Positions 28,550 through 35,872 of a stretch of DNA of 64,000 nucleotides are shown here, piece after piece. Made by a program: the position numbers and the translations under genes. The notes under the pieces were generated by a model. It searched no databases. It was not told where the DNA came from and saw only the letters and a list, made by a program, of their open reading frames with translations. The first letter of the stretch is position 1; each line of letters opens with the position of its first letter. Source of the stretch: Oceanobacillus oncorhynchi (GTDB lineage: Bacteria > Bacillota > Bacilli > Bacillales > Amphibacillaceae); NCBI RefSeq assembly GCF_000821065.1, contig NZ_CDGG01000001.1, positions 4,340,001 through 4,404,000 of the forward strand, written 5' to 3'.

Positions 28550-28822
28550 TTAAATTCCCATTTTATAATCGTATTGCTTCGCTTTATCCGGCTTCGCGTT
28601 TTCATAGTTTGTCGGAATAAACGGCTTTTGAGAACGTTCCACTTTAGAAACAAAAGCAAACTGATTAAATTTTTTCTCAATAGCATCAATATCCTCGCGA
28701 TTAACGTAAATAACCGCATAACGATGCTTTTTAGATACGTGAATAAGATGACCATGTTTTTTTAGCTGCCTGACATTCTTCATATGTTGAAACCAGACAA
28801 CAATTCCTTGTCTTTCTACCAT
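28550..28822 (-). CDS. ylbG: YlbG, UPF0298 family protein
   Basis: 90-aa cytoplasmic protein beginning MVERQGIVVWFQHMKNVRQLKKHG, with YAVIYVNREDIDAIEKKF in the middle, matching UPF0298. Function not established. A strong GGAGGGATGACAGC leader precedes the ATG. It follows ylbF in the same order as B. subtilis. Confidence 0.9.
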   Translation of the reverse strand: MVERQGIVVWFQHMKNVRQLKKHGHLIHVSKKHRYAVIYVNREDIDAIEKKFNQFAFVSKVERSQKPFIPTNYENAKPDKAKQYDYKMGI

Positions 28823-28939
28823 GCTGTCATCCCTCCTTTTATTTCTATATGTATAAAGCAGGCAGTCCGCTTTCTGGACCCTGCTCTACGTCTTATCACA
28901 AATAACCGTCTGGAACCCCCTGCGGAAGGAAGTTTCATT

Positions 28940-29377
28940 TTACGAGGCACAGCCGCAAGCTCCGCCGCTGCCGCAGCCACAGCCGCTGTCTGTTAACGCT
29001 GCACCGTCTTTAGGAGCTTTAATTTGCTCACTGACACTCTCTGCTACGAACTGGCTGACTTCATCCAATAAATTTTGCAAATTTCTTTCAGCAATTTTAA
29101 AAGCAGCTACTTTGTCGTTCAAATCCATATCCCTTTTTTTGGAACGGACCTGCTTCATAATATCATAATAATCCGGATGATATCTGCCGAACCGCTGCAC
29201 ATCTTCATAGTGCTCTTTAACATCTGCAAATGTTCTAATCAGCCTCTGTGCTTCTTTATCTTCATCCAAAACTTTCTTAGCCGATTGGTATTGCTGCATG
29301 ATATCGGACTGCAGGATCATTTTTCCGACATGCTCCGACTCATCTAATATATCTACATATTCCATTGTAGCAATCAT
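28940..29377 (-). CDS. ylbF: YlbF, Y-complex regulatory protein
   Basis: 145-aa helical protein of the YlbF/YmcA family. With YmcA and YaaT it forms the Y-complex that modulates RNase Y cleavage and affects competence, biofilm and sporulation in B. subtilis. YEDVQRFGRYHPDYYDIMKQ near 55-75 and LDEVSQFVAESVSEQIKAP are typical. The C terminus CGCGSGGACGCAS is cysteine-rich, in keeping with the [4Fe-4S] cluster reported for the complex. The ATG at 29377 has GGAGG seven bases upstream; a GTG two codons earlier is less likely. Confidence 0.92.
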   Translation of the reverse strand: MIATMEYVDILDESEHVGKMILQSDIMQQYQSAKKVLDEDKEAQRLIRTFADVKEHYEDVQRFGRYHPDYYDIMKQVRSKKRDMDLNDKVAAFKIAERNLQNLLDEVSQFVAESVSEQIKAPKDGAALTDSGCGCGSGGACGCAS

Positions 29378-29548
29378 TTCCACACCTCCGCGAATAAATG
29401 AATAAATGTAAACAAGAGAAACAATCTCTTAGTAAGGTTTATGCCATTTCCTATTAAAATAGATGTTCTTTCATTTTACTGCATCCTCAATTAATAGTTA
29501 TCCTTTTTATCATACCATTTTATTATTCGAAAGAAAACAGAGCTGACT

Positions 29549-29782
29549 TCAATCTTTCATCGATTTAGCCATCTCTGCGAACATTCTTACCATTTGTAAT
29601 TGATTCGAGAAGGTATTCACTTTTTGAGGAAATGTTTTTCCATAAAATTTTTTTGCTTCTTTTTTCAATTCTGTCAGACGGCCGGGGTCACGCATCAAAT
29701 AACGATACCAAATAGGATGATATCGGACAAATTCAGCAAGTTCCGGATTTTTTCTAAGGTAGGCAATGACGTCATTATCCAT
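29549..29782 (-). CDS. ylbE: YlbE-like protein
   Basis: 77-aa protein of the YlbE family: MDNDVIAYLRKNPELAEFVR, then RYHPIWYRYLMRDPGRLTEL and TFPQKVNTFSNQLQMVRMF. Function unknown. It follows ylbD by ten bases and has a GAGGGGAT ribosome binding site, so the two are cotranscribed. Confidence 0.9.
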   Translation of the reverse strand: MDNDVIAYLRKNPELAEFVRYHPIWYRYLMRDPGRLTELKKEAKKFYGKTFPQKVNTFSNQLQMVRMFAEMAKSMKD

Positions 29783-29792
29783 GTTATCCCCT

Positions 29793-30215
29793 CTAATCTT
29801 TTCTTAGTGAAAAAGGAGCCCGGGGCGCTTTATTAGCGGAAGGCTTTTTCATATCACCAATCATTTCCTGAACAACACCAATCGCTTTACTTAATTGTTC
29901 GATTTGTCCATGTACTTTTTCCGAATCTAAGTTTTGCGTATAGTCTACAATCTGCCGGATAATATCGGAATGATCCGTTTTCTTACTTTTTTTGCTTTCT
30001 TGATTTGTTGATTCGCCCTGACTCTTTGATTCTGTTTTTGCCGCTTTATCTTCCGTTTTATATTCATCCCAAAACGGGTCATCTTCATCTAAAATTGCCC
30101 ACTTTTCATAAAACTCCTGCCATCCCCTACCGCTTTTTCTGATTTCCTCCAACAACTTAGGATGGCGGTTCACAAAGGCTTTAAATGCTGCAACACTAGG
30201 ATGTAATTGACTCAT
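29793..30215 (-). CDS. ylbD: YlbD-like spore coat protein
   Basis: 140-aa protein whose N-terminal LHPSVAAFKAFVNRHPKLLE, with the short motif WQEFYEKWAILDEDDPFWDEY, identifies the YlbD family, annotated as a putative coat protein in Bacillus. A charged K/S/E-rich middle (about 60-90) and a basic C-terminal end follow. The ATG at 30215 is preferred to a GTG three codons upstream because GGACGGTG lies six bases before it. Confidence 0.85.
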   Translation of the reverse strand: MSQLHPSVAAFKAFVNRHPKLLEEIRKSGRGWQEFYEKWAILDEDDPFWDEYKTEDKAAKTESKSQGESTNQESKKSKKTDHSDIIRQIVDYTQNLDSEKVHGQIEQLSKAIGVVQEMIGDMKKPSANKAPRAPFSLRKD

Positions 30216-30285
30216 TTTTTTCACCGTCCTTTTTACACTTTAGGGGCATACAGTTATGAAAGCTACAGTATGTGCATGGTTTTGT

Positions 30286-30308
30286 TGGAACGAGTAATCG
30301 CGATTCTA
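30286..30308 (+). repeat. Covarying hairpin repeat family B, copy 1
   Basis: T-GGAA CGA GTAA TCG CGA TTCT-A. The outer stem GGAA/TTCT (one G-T) and the inner CGA/TCG are separated by a three-base 3' bulge, with GTAA as loop. The outer stem sequence differs from the other five copies yet still pairs. Confidence 0.7.
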
Positions 30309-30461
30309 CTACCAGTCCCATTGAAAGTAATCCTTTATTTGTGAGGCTCAGCCTGCTAAGCGTTATTTATAACTTCCTACAATAACCTATGTAAATCGGT
30401 TGAAAATGTGCTATCGGCTTATTATTTTCTGTACAAGAAAACTAGGTATACCGCTTGTTTT

Positions 30462-30500
30462 TTAAAATACCGGTGTTCTCGCCAAAGAGATGTCCGTTGG
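30462..30500 (+). repeat. Dispersed repeat family A, copy 2
   Basis: TTAAAATACCGGTGTTCTCG followed by CCAAAGAGATGTCCGTTGG. It follows family B copy 1 by about 155 bp in the ylbC-ylbD gap (30216-30587), which holds no gene. Confidence 0.65.
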
Positions 30501-30537
30501 AGCGGCTATCCTTACTTTATTACTCTACAAAAAATAA

Positions 30538-30562
30538 AGAAGCCACAGGTGTGCGGCTTCTT
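30538..30562 (-). terminator. Terminator after ylbC
   Basis: AAGAAGCC / GGCTTCTT stem with a ten-base loop, followed on the minus strand by TTATTTTTTG. Confidence 0.75.
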
Positions 30563-30587
30563 TCTCTGTTAAACAAACATAAGTACG

Positions 30588-31655
30588 TTAAAAAGGTTTT
30601 CCTAAGAAGTTCTGTGTATAATAAAAGCGGTATACACCCACTCCAAGATAACTATATTCATCACTTAGTAATGCTTCCCGGTGACTTTCACTGTTTAACC
30701 AGCCCTCCATTGCCGCAGGAGCGTCCGGATATTGCGCTGCGATATTTTCTCCAGCAGCAACATAGGCAACCTGTTTTTCCTCCAGACGTTCTCTTAAACC
30801 ATCTCCATCTAAACTAACATGAGAAAAATAATCATTCTCGTACATATCTTTGCTGTGGTCATATGCAACAAGACTTACTTGATCATCCCATTCTAAGTGC
30901 GGCAAGTCATGTTTATAACGCATGATATTAGAAATATCAAAAACCTGCTGCTCCATCCCTTCCTGAATTTCTCTCCATTCCTCTTCATTAAATTCAGGCT
31001 GTTCAGGCAGATCTCCCTGATATTCAATTTCATATGGCCTTTGCAATAAAAGCGCATCTCCTGTAGAAATCCTCATAGACGACAACGTTTCTGTAAACGT
31101 ATCAAAATAAAATTGAATAAAAGTAGAGTCACTTATTTTCACCAGCGGTCTCGTCTGAAGGTCTTCTGTGTTTAACCGGAAAGTAAACGAAGAATCGCCA
31201 TCCGTATAAGTTACTTCATTTAAAAAAGGAAATGTATCTGCCACTTCGATATAATCCGCTCCAGAGTCAATTGGAGATATCTCTAAATTATCCCCAATGG
31301 CATAAACAGATACAATCTCATCTTCTAAAATAGCAAACTGACCATATTGGCTTTCCGAGTCATTATATACATACCATTCATAATTATATGCACTAACATC
31401 AATTCTGTCCGGTTCTCCCAGTTCTTCTGTAAGTTCATTTGACGTCTTTCCTATCCATTGATATAAATCGCCTTCTAAATTCATCTGAGGAAGCTCTGCT
31501 GCTGTTCCTTTAGGCTCTATCGTTTCTTCATCCTCATTAAGATGGGACGCTGCTTCTCTTACAACCTCTACAGGTGATGAATTCATCTGGTATATAACAA
31601 TAAATACAAGGAGTGCAATAATCATGATTATCATTACATTACGAAGCCTTTTCAT
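30588..31655 (-). CDS. ylbC: YlbC, CAP-domain (SCP/TAPS) secreted or anchored protein
   Basis: 355-aa protein with an N-terminal membrane/signal helix (VMIIMIIALLVFIVIYQM). A CAP-associated N-terminal domain follows (LYQWIGKTSNELTEELGEPDRID). The C-terminal cysteine-rich-secretory/PR1-type domain spans about 235-350: LPHLEWDDQVSLVAYDHSKDM, YFSHVSLDGDGLRERL, AGENIAAQYPDAPAAMEGWL, SESHREALLSDEYSYLGVG. It is probably extracytoplasmic. CAP domains of this type occur in the sporulation protein family YkwD/YlbC; the molecular role is unknown. The start is the ATG at 31655 with GGGGG upstream. Confidence 0.9.
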   Translation of the reverse strand: MKRLRNVMIIMIIALLVFIVIYQMNSSPVEVVREAASHLNEDEETIEPKGTAAELPQMNLEGDLYQWIGKTSNELTEELGEPDRIDVSAYNYEWYVYNDSESQYGQFAILEDEIVSVYAIGDNLEISPIDSGADYIEVADTFPFLNEVTYTDGDSSFTFRLNTEDLQTRPLVKISDSTFIQFYFDTFTETLSSMRISTGDALLLQRPYEIEYQGDLPEQPEFNEEEWREIQEGMEQQVFDISNIMRYKHDLPHLEWDDQVSLVAYDHSKDMYENDYFSHVSLDGDGLRERLEEKQVAYVAAGENIAAQYPDAPAAMEGWLNSESHREALLSDEYSYLGVGVYRFYYTQNFLGKPF

Positions 31656-31700
31656 GATTGGAACCCCCATCCAGCAGATAAATAAAACATTATCAATGCA

Positions 31701-31816
31701 TGTTCAAAAAGCAGCCGGCGATTTCCGATAGGCGGGTGCCTGCATCCTTCTTTCCTATCTGATACAACGCGTCAGCTAAAGCGATTGCTGTTTTATCATT
31801 CGGGGACTTTTTGAAC
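31701..31816. mobile_element. MITE-like element 1 with TGTTCAAAAAG terminal repeats
   Basis: TGTTCAAAAAG opens the segment and CTTTTTGAAC closes it, 116 bp apart, with no coding capacity. The same ends bound 46245-46458 and 48538-48699. It lies in the 311-bp divergent gap between ylbC and ylbA; the remainder (31817-31966) is AT-rich and without a recognised site. Confidence 0.6.
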
Positions 31817-31966
31817 TTTCTATGTATAATCTACTTATCTATTTTATACCCTATTATCATAATATTATACCCTTTCTTTGCTATCGTCCATGGTTTCTAT
31901 TGCATCTATTACCGTTTCGTATTATCCTTAAATTAAGCAGAATATTATTGATGAGGTGAAAGTAAA

Positions 31967-32332
31967 ATGAGATTTGAAAACACTGGGATAGAAGACACAA
32001 TTATTGATGTACAGGTACTGGATCACGTAACAGCAAATCTTGCCTTTATCCGGGCCGGGCAATGGGATTATGAACGCGTTACCTATGATTACAAAATCGG
32101 ATCCAACGAAGAAGGTATTACATACTATATCCGCGTGCAAGGTTATGCTATCGAAGGTGATGTGGATAAGCGCAACGCCGTTATTAAATTAATGACTCCT
32201 TTACTTGGTAAACATTATTATCCACACGGCGTTGAGTATGGCGAAGAAGAGAACTTTCCTGAAAGCGTTGTAGAAAGAACGAACACATTACTCGCAAAAC
32301 TTAGCGACGAACTGCAATATTACAAAAAATAA
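31967..32332 (+). CDS. ylbA: YlbA, YugN-like family protein
   Basis: 121-aa cytoplasmic protein starting MRFENTGIEDTIIDVQVLDH, with RAGQWDYERVTYDYKIGSNE, EGDVDKRNAVIKLMTPLLGKH and YPHGVEYGE. This pattern matches the YugN-like family, to which B. subtilis YlbA belongs. Function unknown. GAGGTGA lies nine bases before the ATG. In B. subtilis ylbA is likewise next to ctaG. Confidence 0.82.
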   Translation: MRFENTGIEDTIIDVQVLDHVTANLAFIRAGQWDYERVTYDYKIGSNEEGITYYIRVQGYAIEGDVDKRNAVIKLMTPLLGKHYYPHGVEYGEEENFPESVVERTNTLLAKLSDELQYYKK

Positions 32333-32345
32333 AAAGACACCATTC

Positions 32346-32390
32346 AAAAGAGCTGACATATTATCTCCAGTTAATATGTCAGCTCTTTTT
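32346..32390 (+). terminator. Terminator after ylbA
   Basis: AAAAGAGCTGACATATTA pairs with TAATATGTCAGCTCTTTTT, allowing a few loop bases, ending in a T run. Confidence 0.85.
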
Positions 32391-32651
32391 ATATTCTGAA
32401 TGATTTAATCAGATAAGAAAAACCAAGAATACCACTTGTTAAAACATCGGTGTTCTCGCCGAAGAGATGTCCGCTACGGGAAGTCGCTTTCCGCGGGCAA
32501 CGTTCAGCCACACGGTAAGAAAACCGCTTCCTGCTCAGGTCTACCTGTTTCTTTTCCTGCAGGAGTCGACAACATCCGCTCCCATCTAAGAAGAATTATG
32601 TTTTATTTGCTTTTTATAAAGAAATGACACTAATACTAGCGACGGTTTTGA

Positions 32652-32674
32652 TGGGGCGAGTAATCGCATTCCCA
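32652..32674 (+). repeat. Covarying hairpin repeat family B, copy 2
   Basis: T-GGGG CGA GTAA TCG CAT TCCC-A. The outer stem has three G-C pairs and a G-T pair, closed by T-A; same core and three-base bulge as the other copies. Confidence 0.7.
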
Positions 32675-32717
32675 GTGGGAAGACCCCGCAGGAAAAAAAG
32701 TGACCTTCTTTTTTTCT

Positions 32718-32934
32718 ACCCGCAGGGCATAAGTGCGACTTTAGCTTTGTCTGCGCCTGTCGGCTTGCCAATCACTAAGTCTTCTTTTCACCCTCGGGGC
32801 ATAAGTGCGACTTTAGCTCTGTCTGCGCCTGTCGGCTTGCCAATCGCTAAGTCTTCTTTTCACCCTCGGGGCATAAGTGCGACTTTAGCTCTGTCTGCGC
32901 CTGTCGGCTTGCCAATCACTAAGTCTTCTTTAAA
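32718..32934 (+). repeat. 72-bp tandem repeat, three units
   Basis: GCATAAGTGCGACTTTAGCT recurs at 32727, 32799 and 32871, exactly 72 bp apart. The units are nearly identical (Pro-Gln versus Pro-Arg and Thr/Ala changes in the spurious translation). Each unit contains GACTTTAGC...GCTAAGTC, which can form an eight-pair stem with a bulged T. A degenerate single copy is at 23066-23129. Confidence 0.85.
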
Positions 32935-33053
32935 GGAGATGAGCTCGGGGCCCACGGAAAGCGGAGTGTGTTTCTGGGGCCTAAGATTACTCACCCCATG
33001 AAACCCGTTGGAGCGGATATATTCAGCATTTTTTATATACTTTCTTATTCTTC

Positions 33054-33096
33054 AAAAAAGGATACATGCTCCTTTATAAAGCACTGTATCCTTTAA
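33054..33096 (-). terminator. Terminator after the DUF420 gene
   Basis: AAAGGATACA-x-TGCT pairs with AGCA-x-GTATCCTTT, with a T run on the minus strand. Confidence 0.75.
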
Positions 33097-33126
33097 ATGC
33101 TGCCTATATATTATCCCATCCGCAGA

Positions 33127-33582
33127 TTAAAAACCAAGAATAGCTTTAATCATACTCGTGGTTTCACCCGGATCGTACATTACATATAGAAATATATAAA
33201 CAAGTATCCCCGTAATCGCACTGAAAAACCAAATAATACTTGTTATCGGGCCGATTTTACGGTGTTTCTTAATATTCCGCTTAAATGCTAATACAAGCGT
33301 TACAACTCCAAATACAGCTCCAACTGTAGCTAAAATAATATGGAAAATCAGGAAAATCGTAAAGTAAGTCTGTATACTTTCAGGTCCTCCAAAGCTTGTA
33401 TTTCCTACAAATACGGTACGTGATACATAAATAATGAAGAAAAGAAGGGCACTGACAGCTGCTGATATCATCACAGCTTTATGTTCTTTTCTTTTATTTT
33501 TAACGATTAAAACCCAGCCTATTGCTACAAGTATTGCACTCAAAGCAATAAAAAATGTACTGATTGTTGGTAGTAAATGCAT
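33127..33582 (-). CDS. DUF420 membrane protein (CtaM/YozB family)
   Basis: 151-aa protein with four to five membrane helices: FFIALSAILVAIGWVLIV, MISAAVSALLFFIIYVS, TYFTIFLIFHIILATVGAVF and SIIWFFSAITGILVYIFLYVMY. It has the DUF420 pattern, with histidines in FHIILA and KKHRKIG. The S. aureus member CtaM is needed for a functional aa3-type quinol oxidase. Position beside ctaG suggests a similar role in heme A-containing oxidase assembly; this is inference. It is alone on its transcript, with a terminator downstream and 228 bp upstream without recognised genes. Confidence 0.82.
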   Translation of the reverse strand: MHLLPTISTFFIALSAILVAIGWVLIVKNKRKEHKAVMISAAVSALLFFIIYVSRTVFVGNTSFGGPESIQTYFTIFLIFHIILATVGAVFGVVTLVLAFKRNIKKHRKIGPITSIIWFFSAITGILVYIFLYVMYDPGETTSMIKAILGF

Positions 33583-33810
33583 TGCTTTATCCTCCAGTAT
33601 TTCTAATTATGCGTTCTAAAGTTCTCAGAAAGTTTGAAACCATGCCCATACAGTGACATTTTTAAAGCGTGCTTATGTCTCCGTATAACGATAATTATAT
33701 GAACACAGATTGCAGCCATATATTATAGATGTTTAAGGCTTTGCCCTCCCGTTATATACGCTACATACTTTCTATCCTTTTACTTCAGCTCCACTTCTAA
33801 ATATCTCTTT

Positions 33811-34716
33811 TCAATGTGATTCTGCTGGTTTTGCCGGCAACGGATCAATCGTGTTTTTTTCTTTGTTAACCCAAGAAAAAATAATTGTTGCTAAAACCCC
33901 TCCATAAGTAATTTCCTGAATAACCTTCATGATAATACCGCCGAGCTGCTGATCAATCAGTGTACTGAGCGGTGTAAACATTTCCGGTCCAGTTAAACCG
34001 GGAGCAAGTCCCTGTAAAACATCTGTCGGTACACAAAGACTCATCGCCTGCATCCATGCTCCTCCTTGTGTATAGGTAGCGTAAAGAGGTTCAGGTGCAA
34101 AAATAATCAATACACAGGCCGGTGTGATTAATACACTATTTGCAAAAATATAACCTATTTTTAATAGCGGCTGCATCCGGTCGAATTCCTTTAAAGGGGC
34201 CAGCAGCGGGAAAAACATAAAGAAGGCTGCAATTAATAGAATCCCGTGAATCACCGTATGAATGACTGGCGAAGACTTTGCAAACTCAAAGAAAGATGGT
34301 ATATGATAAAGAGAAAATAAACCATTAAACAGCAATAAGGATATTAACGGTTTTGTACCTATTTCCACAATCGGTCTAATAACAGGCCGGTCAATTGCTT
34401 TTCGCCATAGCCAGGAAGGTATCCCTTTGATAACCAGTATCGGGATAATCAGCAAGTAAGCAGCCATTTGAATCATGTGAGCAGTCAGCGTTATATGTGA
34501 GAGTAAATCAATTGGAGCGCCTTTTACTAAGTATAAACACACTATTGCCGTATAAAAAGAAATCTGCTGCTTCACAGGAACTTTATCATGATTGCCAAAC
34601 TTATGCCGGTACGGTCCTGTAATTAGAAAATAAGCTAGTGCAATAAGAGCTGTAAATATCATAAAGTAAGGGCTCCATAATGCCCGAAACCCGAATATTT
34701 GTATATCTAACCACAT
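33811..34716 (-). CDS. ctaG: Cytochrome c oxidase assembly factor CtaG
   Basis: 301-aa polytopic protein of the caa3-oxidase assembly family, with about seven hydrophobic segments. Histidine-bearing helices include DLLSHITLTAHMIQMAAY and VIHTVIHGILLIAAFFMFFP. QQLGGIIMKVIQEITYGGVL lies near the C terminus. In B. subtilis CtaG is required for active caa3 oxidase. GGAGATGATTAGGT precedes the ATG. It follows ctaF but a strong terminator lies between, so its expression may depend on read-through or its own promoter. Confidence 0.93.
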   Translation of the reverse strand: MWLDIQIFGFRALWSPYFMIFTALIALAYFLITGPYRHKFGNHDKVPVKQQISFYTAIVCLYLVKGAPIDLLSHITLTAHMIQMAAYLLIIPILVIKGIPSWLWRKAIDRPVIRPIVEIGTKPLISLLLFNGLFSLYHIPSFFEFAKSSPVIHTVIHGILLIAAFFMFFPLLAPLKEFDRMQPLLKIGYIFANSVLITPACVLIIFAPEPLYATYTQGGAWMQAMSLCVPTDVLQGLAPGLTGPEMFTPLSTLIDQQLGGIIMKVIQEITYGGVLATIIFSWVNKEKNTIDPLPAKPAESH

Positions 34717-34844
34717 ACCTAATCATCTCCAGTTTAGTCTACTTTATCTATTATACCTTAAAATAAACAAGAATTCTCTAGTGGGATTGTGACGATTTTA
34801 AAACATATCTTTCTATTTTACGCACTATATTTTCCATATGATAA

Positions 34845-34890
34845 ACAAAACGCTATGATGATTTAATAAATAAATCATCATAGCGTTTGT
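34845..34890 (-). terminator. Terminator after ctaF
   Basis: A perfect 18-bp stem AAACGCTATGATGATTTA / TAAATCATCATAGCGTTT with a five-base loop, followed on the minus strand by TTGTTTATC. Confidence 0.82.
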
Positions 34891-34923
34891 CATTTCAAAA
34901 GGATTGATTTCAATTTGTCTTAC

Positions 34924-35244
34924 TTACCACCAAGTAATGATAGTAAAAGTCAATGCTACCATCACTGTAATAAAAATTCCCCCATAGATAATCTGGGCAG
35001 GTACCTCATGTCCTTTATCCTTTAAGTGCATAAAGTAGAAAAACTGAAACCCTACCTGTACAAAGGCAAGAAGCAGTAATATTGGAATAACATACGTAGA
35101 TGGTACCTCTAACATAACAAGAGCAAATGCAACTAAGGTAAAGAAAATCATTAAAGCAAAGCTGACTACCATTTTTTGCATTTCTTCTTTATTCTTTTGC
35201 TTTTGGAACGAATTAATTTTTCTTGTACTCATTTCATCTGTCAT
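34924..35244 (-). CDS. ctaF: Cytochrome c oxidase subunit IVB
   Basis: 106-aa small subunit of caa3 oxidase with three membrane helices (MVVSFALMIFFTLVAFALVM, VIPILLLLAFVQVGFQFFYFM, IIYGGIFITVMVALTFTIIT) and the family motif FFYFMHLKDKGHEVP. It starts three bases after the ctaE stop. Last gene of the ctaCDEF operon, before a strong terminator. Confidence 0.94.
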   Translation of the reverse strand: MTDEMSTRKINSFQKQKNKEEMQKMVVSFALMIFFTLVAFALVMLEVPSTYVIPILLLLAFVQVGFQFFYFMHLKDKGHEVPAQIIYGGIFITVMVALTFTIITWW

Positions 35245-35247
35245 AAA

Positions 35248-35871
35248 TTAACTCACCATCCCCATCAGATAAACAACTGTAAAGATGAATACCCACACTA
35301 CATCGATGAAGTGCCAATATAGCGCAAATGTATTAAATTTTGGTGCATTATACAAATCCAGTCCTCGCTTCGCATTGCGAACCATCAATGTAATAATCCA
35401 AGATAATCCGAATACAACGTGCCCGCCGTGGAAACCAACTAATGTATAGAAGGCTGATCCAAATGCAGAAGAACGAAATGTAAACCCATAATCATGAATA
35501 TAATGTGCAAATTCATAAATCTCACACGCAAGGAAAGCAAGACCTAGTAATGCTGTAATTCCCATCCATAGCTGCATCTTTTTAAAGTCATTATTTTTCA
35601 TGTGATAAATAGCATACACACTTGTTAAAGAACTTGTTAAAAGCAAAACTGTCATTAAGAATACCAGACCCAGGCCATATAATTCCTGCGTTGTCGGACC
35701 GCCTGCAGCAGAATCTTTTAAGGCAAGGTACGTACCAAACAAACAGGCAAAAAGAACTGTCTCGCCACCAAGGAATATCCACAAGCCCATAAATTTATGT
35801 TTACCTTCTGTTGTTGCTTTTGAAGGATCTTTTGGCATATTCTTTGGATCAATGGAATGATCATGACTCAT
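35248..35871 (-). CDS. ctaE: Cytochrome c oxidase subunit III
   Basis: 207-aa subunit III of the heme-copper oxidase, with five membrane helices. KFMGLWIFLGGETVLFACLF, the ETVLF-type motif of subunit III, comes first. FYTLVGFHGGHVVFGL and WHFIDVVWVFIFTVVYLMG follow. The ATG at 35871 has AGGGTGGG eight bases upstream; a GTG at 35880 overlaps the ctaD stop and is a less likely start. Confidence 0.95.
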   Translation of the reverse strand: MSHDHSIDPKNMPKDPSKATTEGKHKFMGLWIFLGGETVLFACLFGTYLALKDSAAGGPTTQELYGLGLVFLMTVLLLTSSLTSVYAIYHMKNNDFKKMQLWMGITALLGLAFLACEIYEFAHYIHDYGFTFRSSAFGSAFYTLVGFHGGHVVFGLSWIITLMVRNAKRGLDLYNAPKFNTFALYWHFIDVVWVFIFTVVYLMGMVS

Positions 35872-35872
35872 A

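Larger units (their letters stand above)
32429..33015. repeat. Composite of dispersed repeats between ylbA and the DUF420 gene
   Basis: This near-600-bp gene-free stretch is built of repeat pieces: family A (32432-32475), GGGAAGTCGCTTTCCGCGGG (32478, again in part at 58810), family B (32652-32674), GAAGACCCCGCAGGAAA (32679), three 72-bp tandem units, then GGGGCCCACGGAAAGCGGAG and a terminal GGAGCGGAT. The last pieces resemble a repeat I recall as common in Bacillaceae intergenic DNA. The plus-strand open frame at 32624-33001 is created by the repeats and has no ribosome binding site. Confidence 0.7.

Noticed and set aside
32718-32934. Possible CRISPR array
   Set aside because: The 72-bp units are directly adjacent with no unique spacers, and no cas genes lie nearby.
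32624-33001. 125-aa plus-strand open frame with three repeated GISATLALSAPVGLP blocks
   Set aside because: The repeat period (72 bp) is a multiple of three, so the tandem DNA repeat creates an open frame. There is no ribosome binding site, and the same DNA family occurs as a decayed non-coding copy at 23066.
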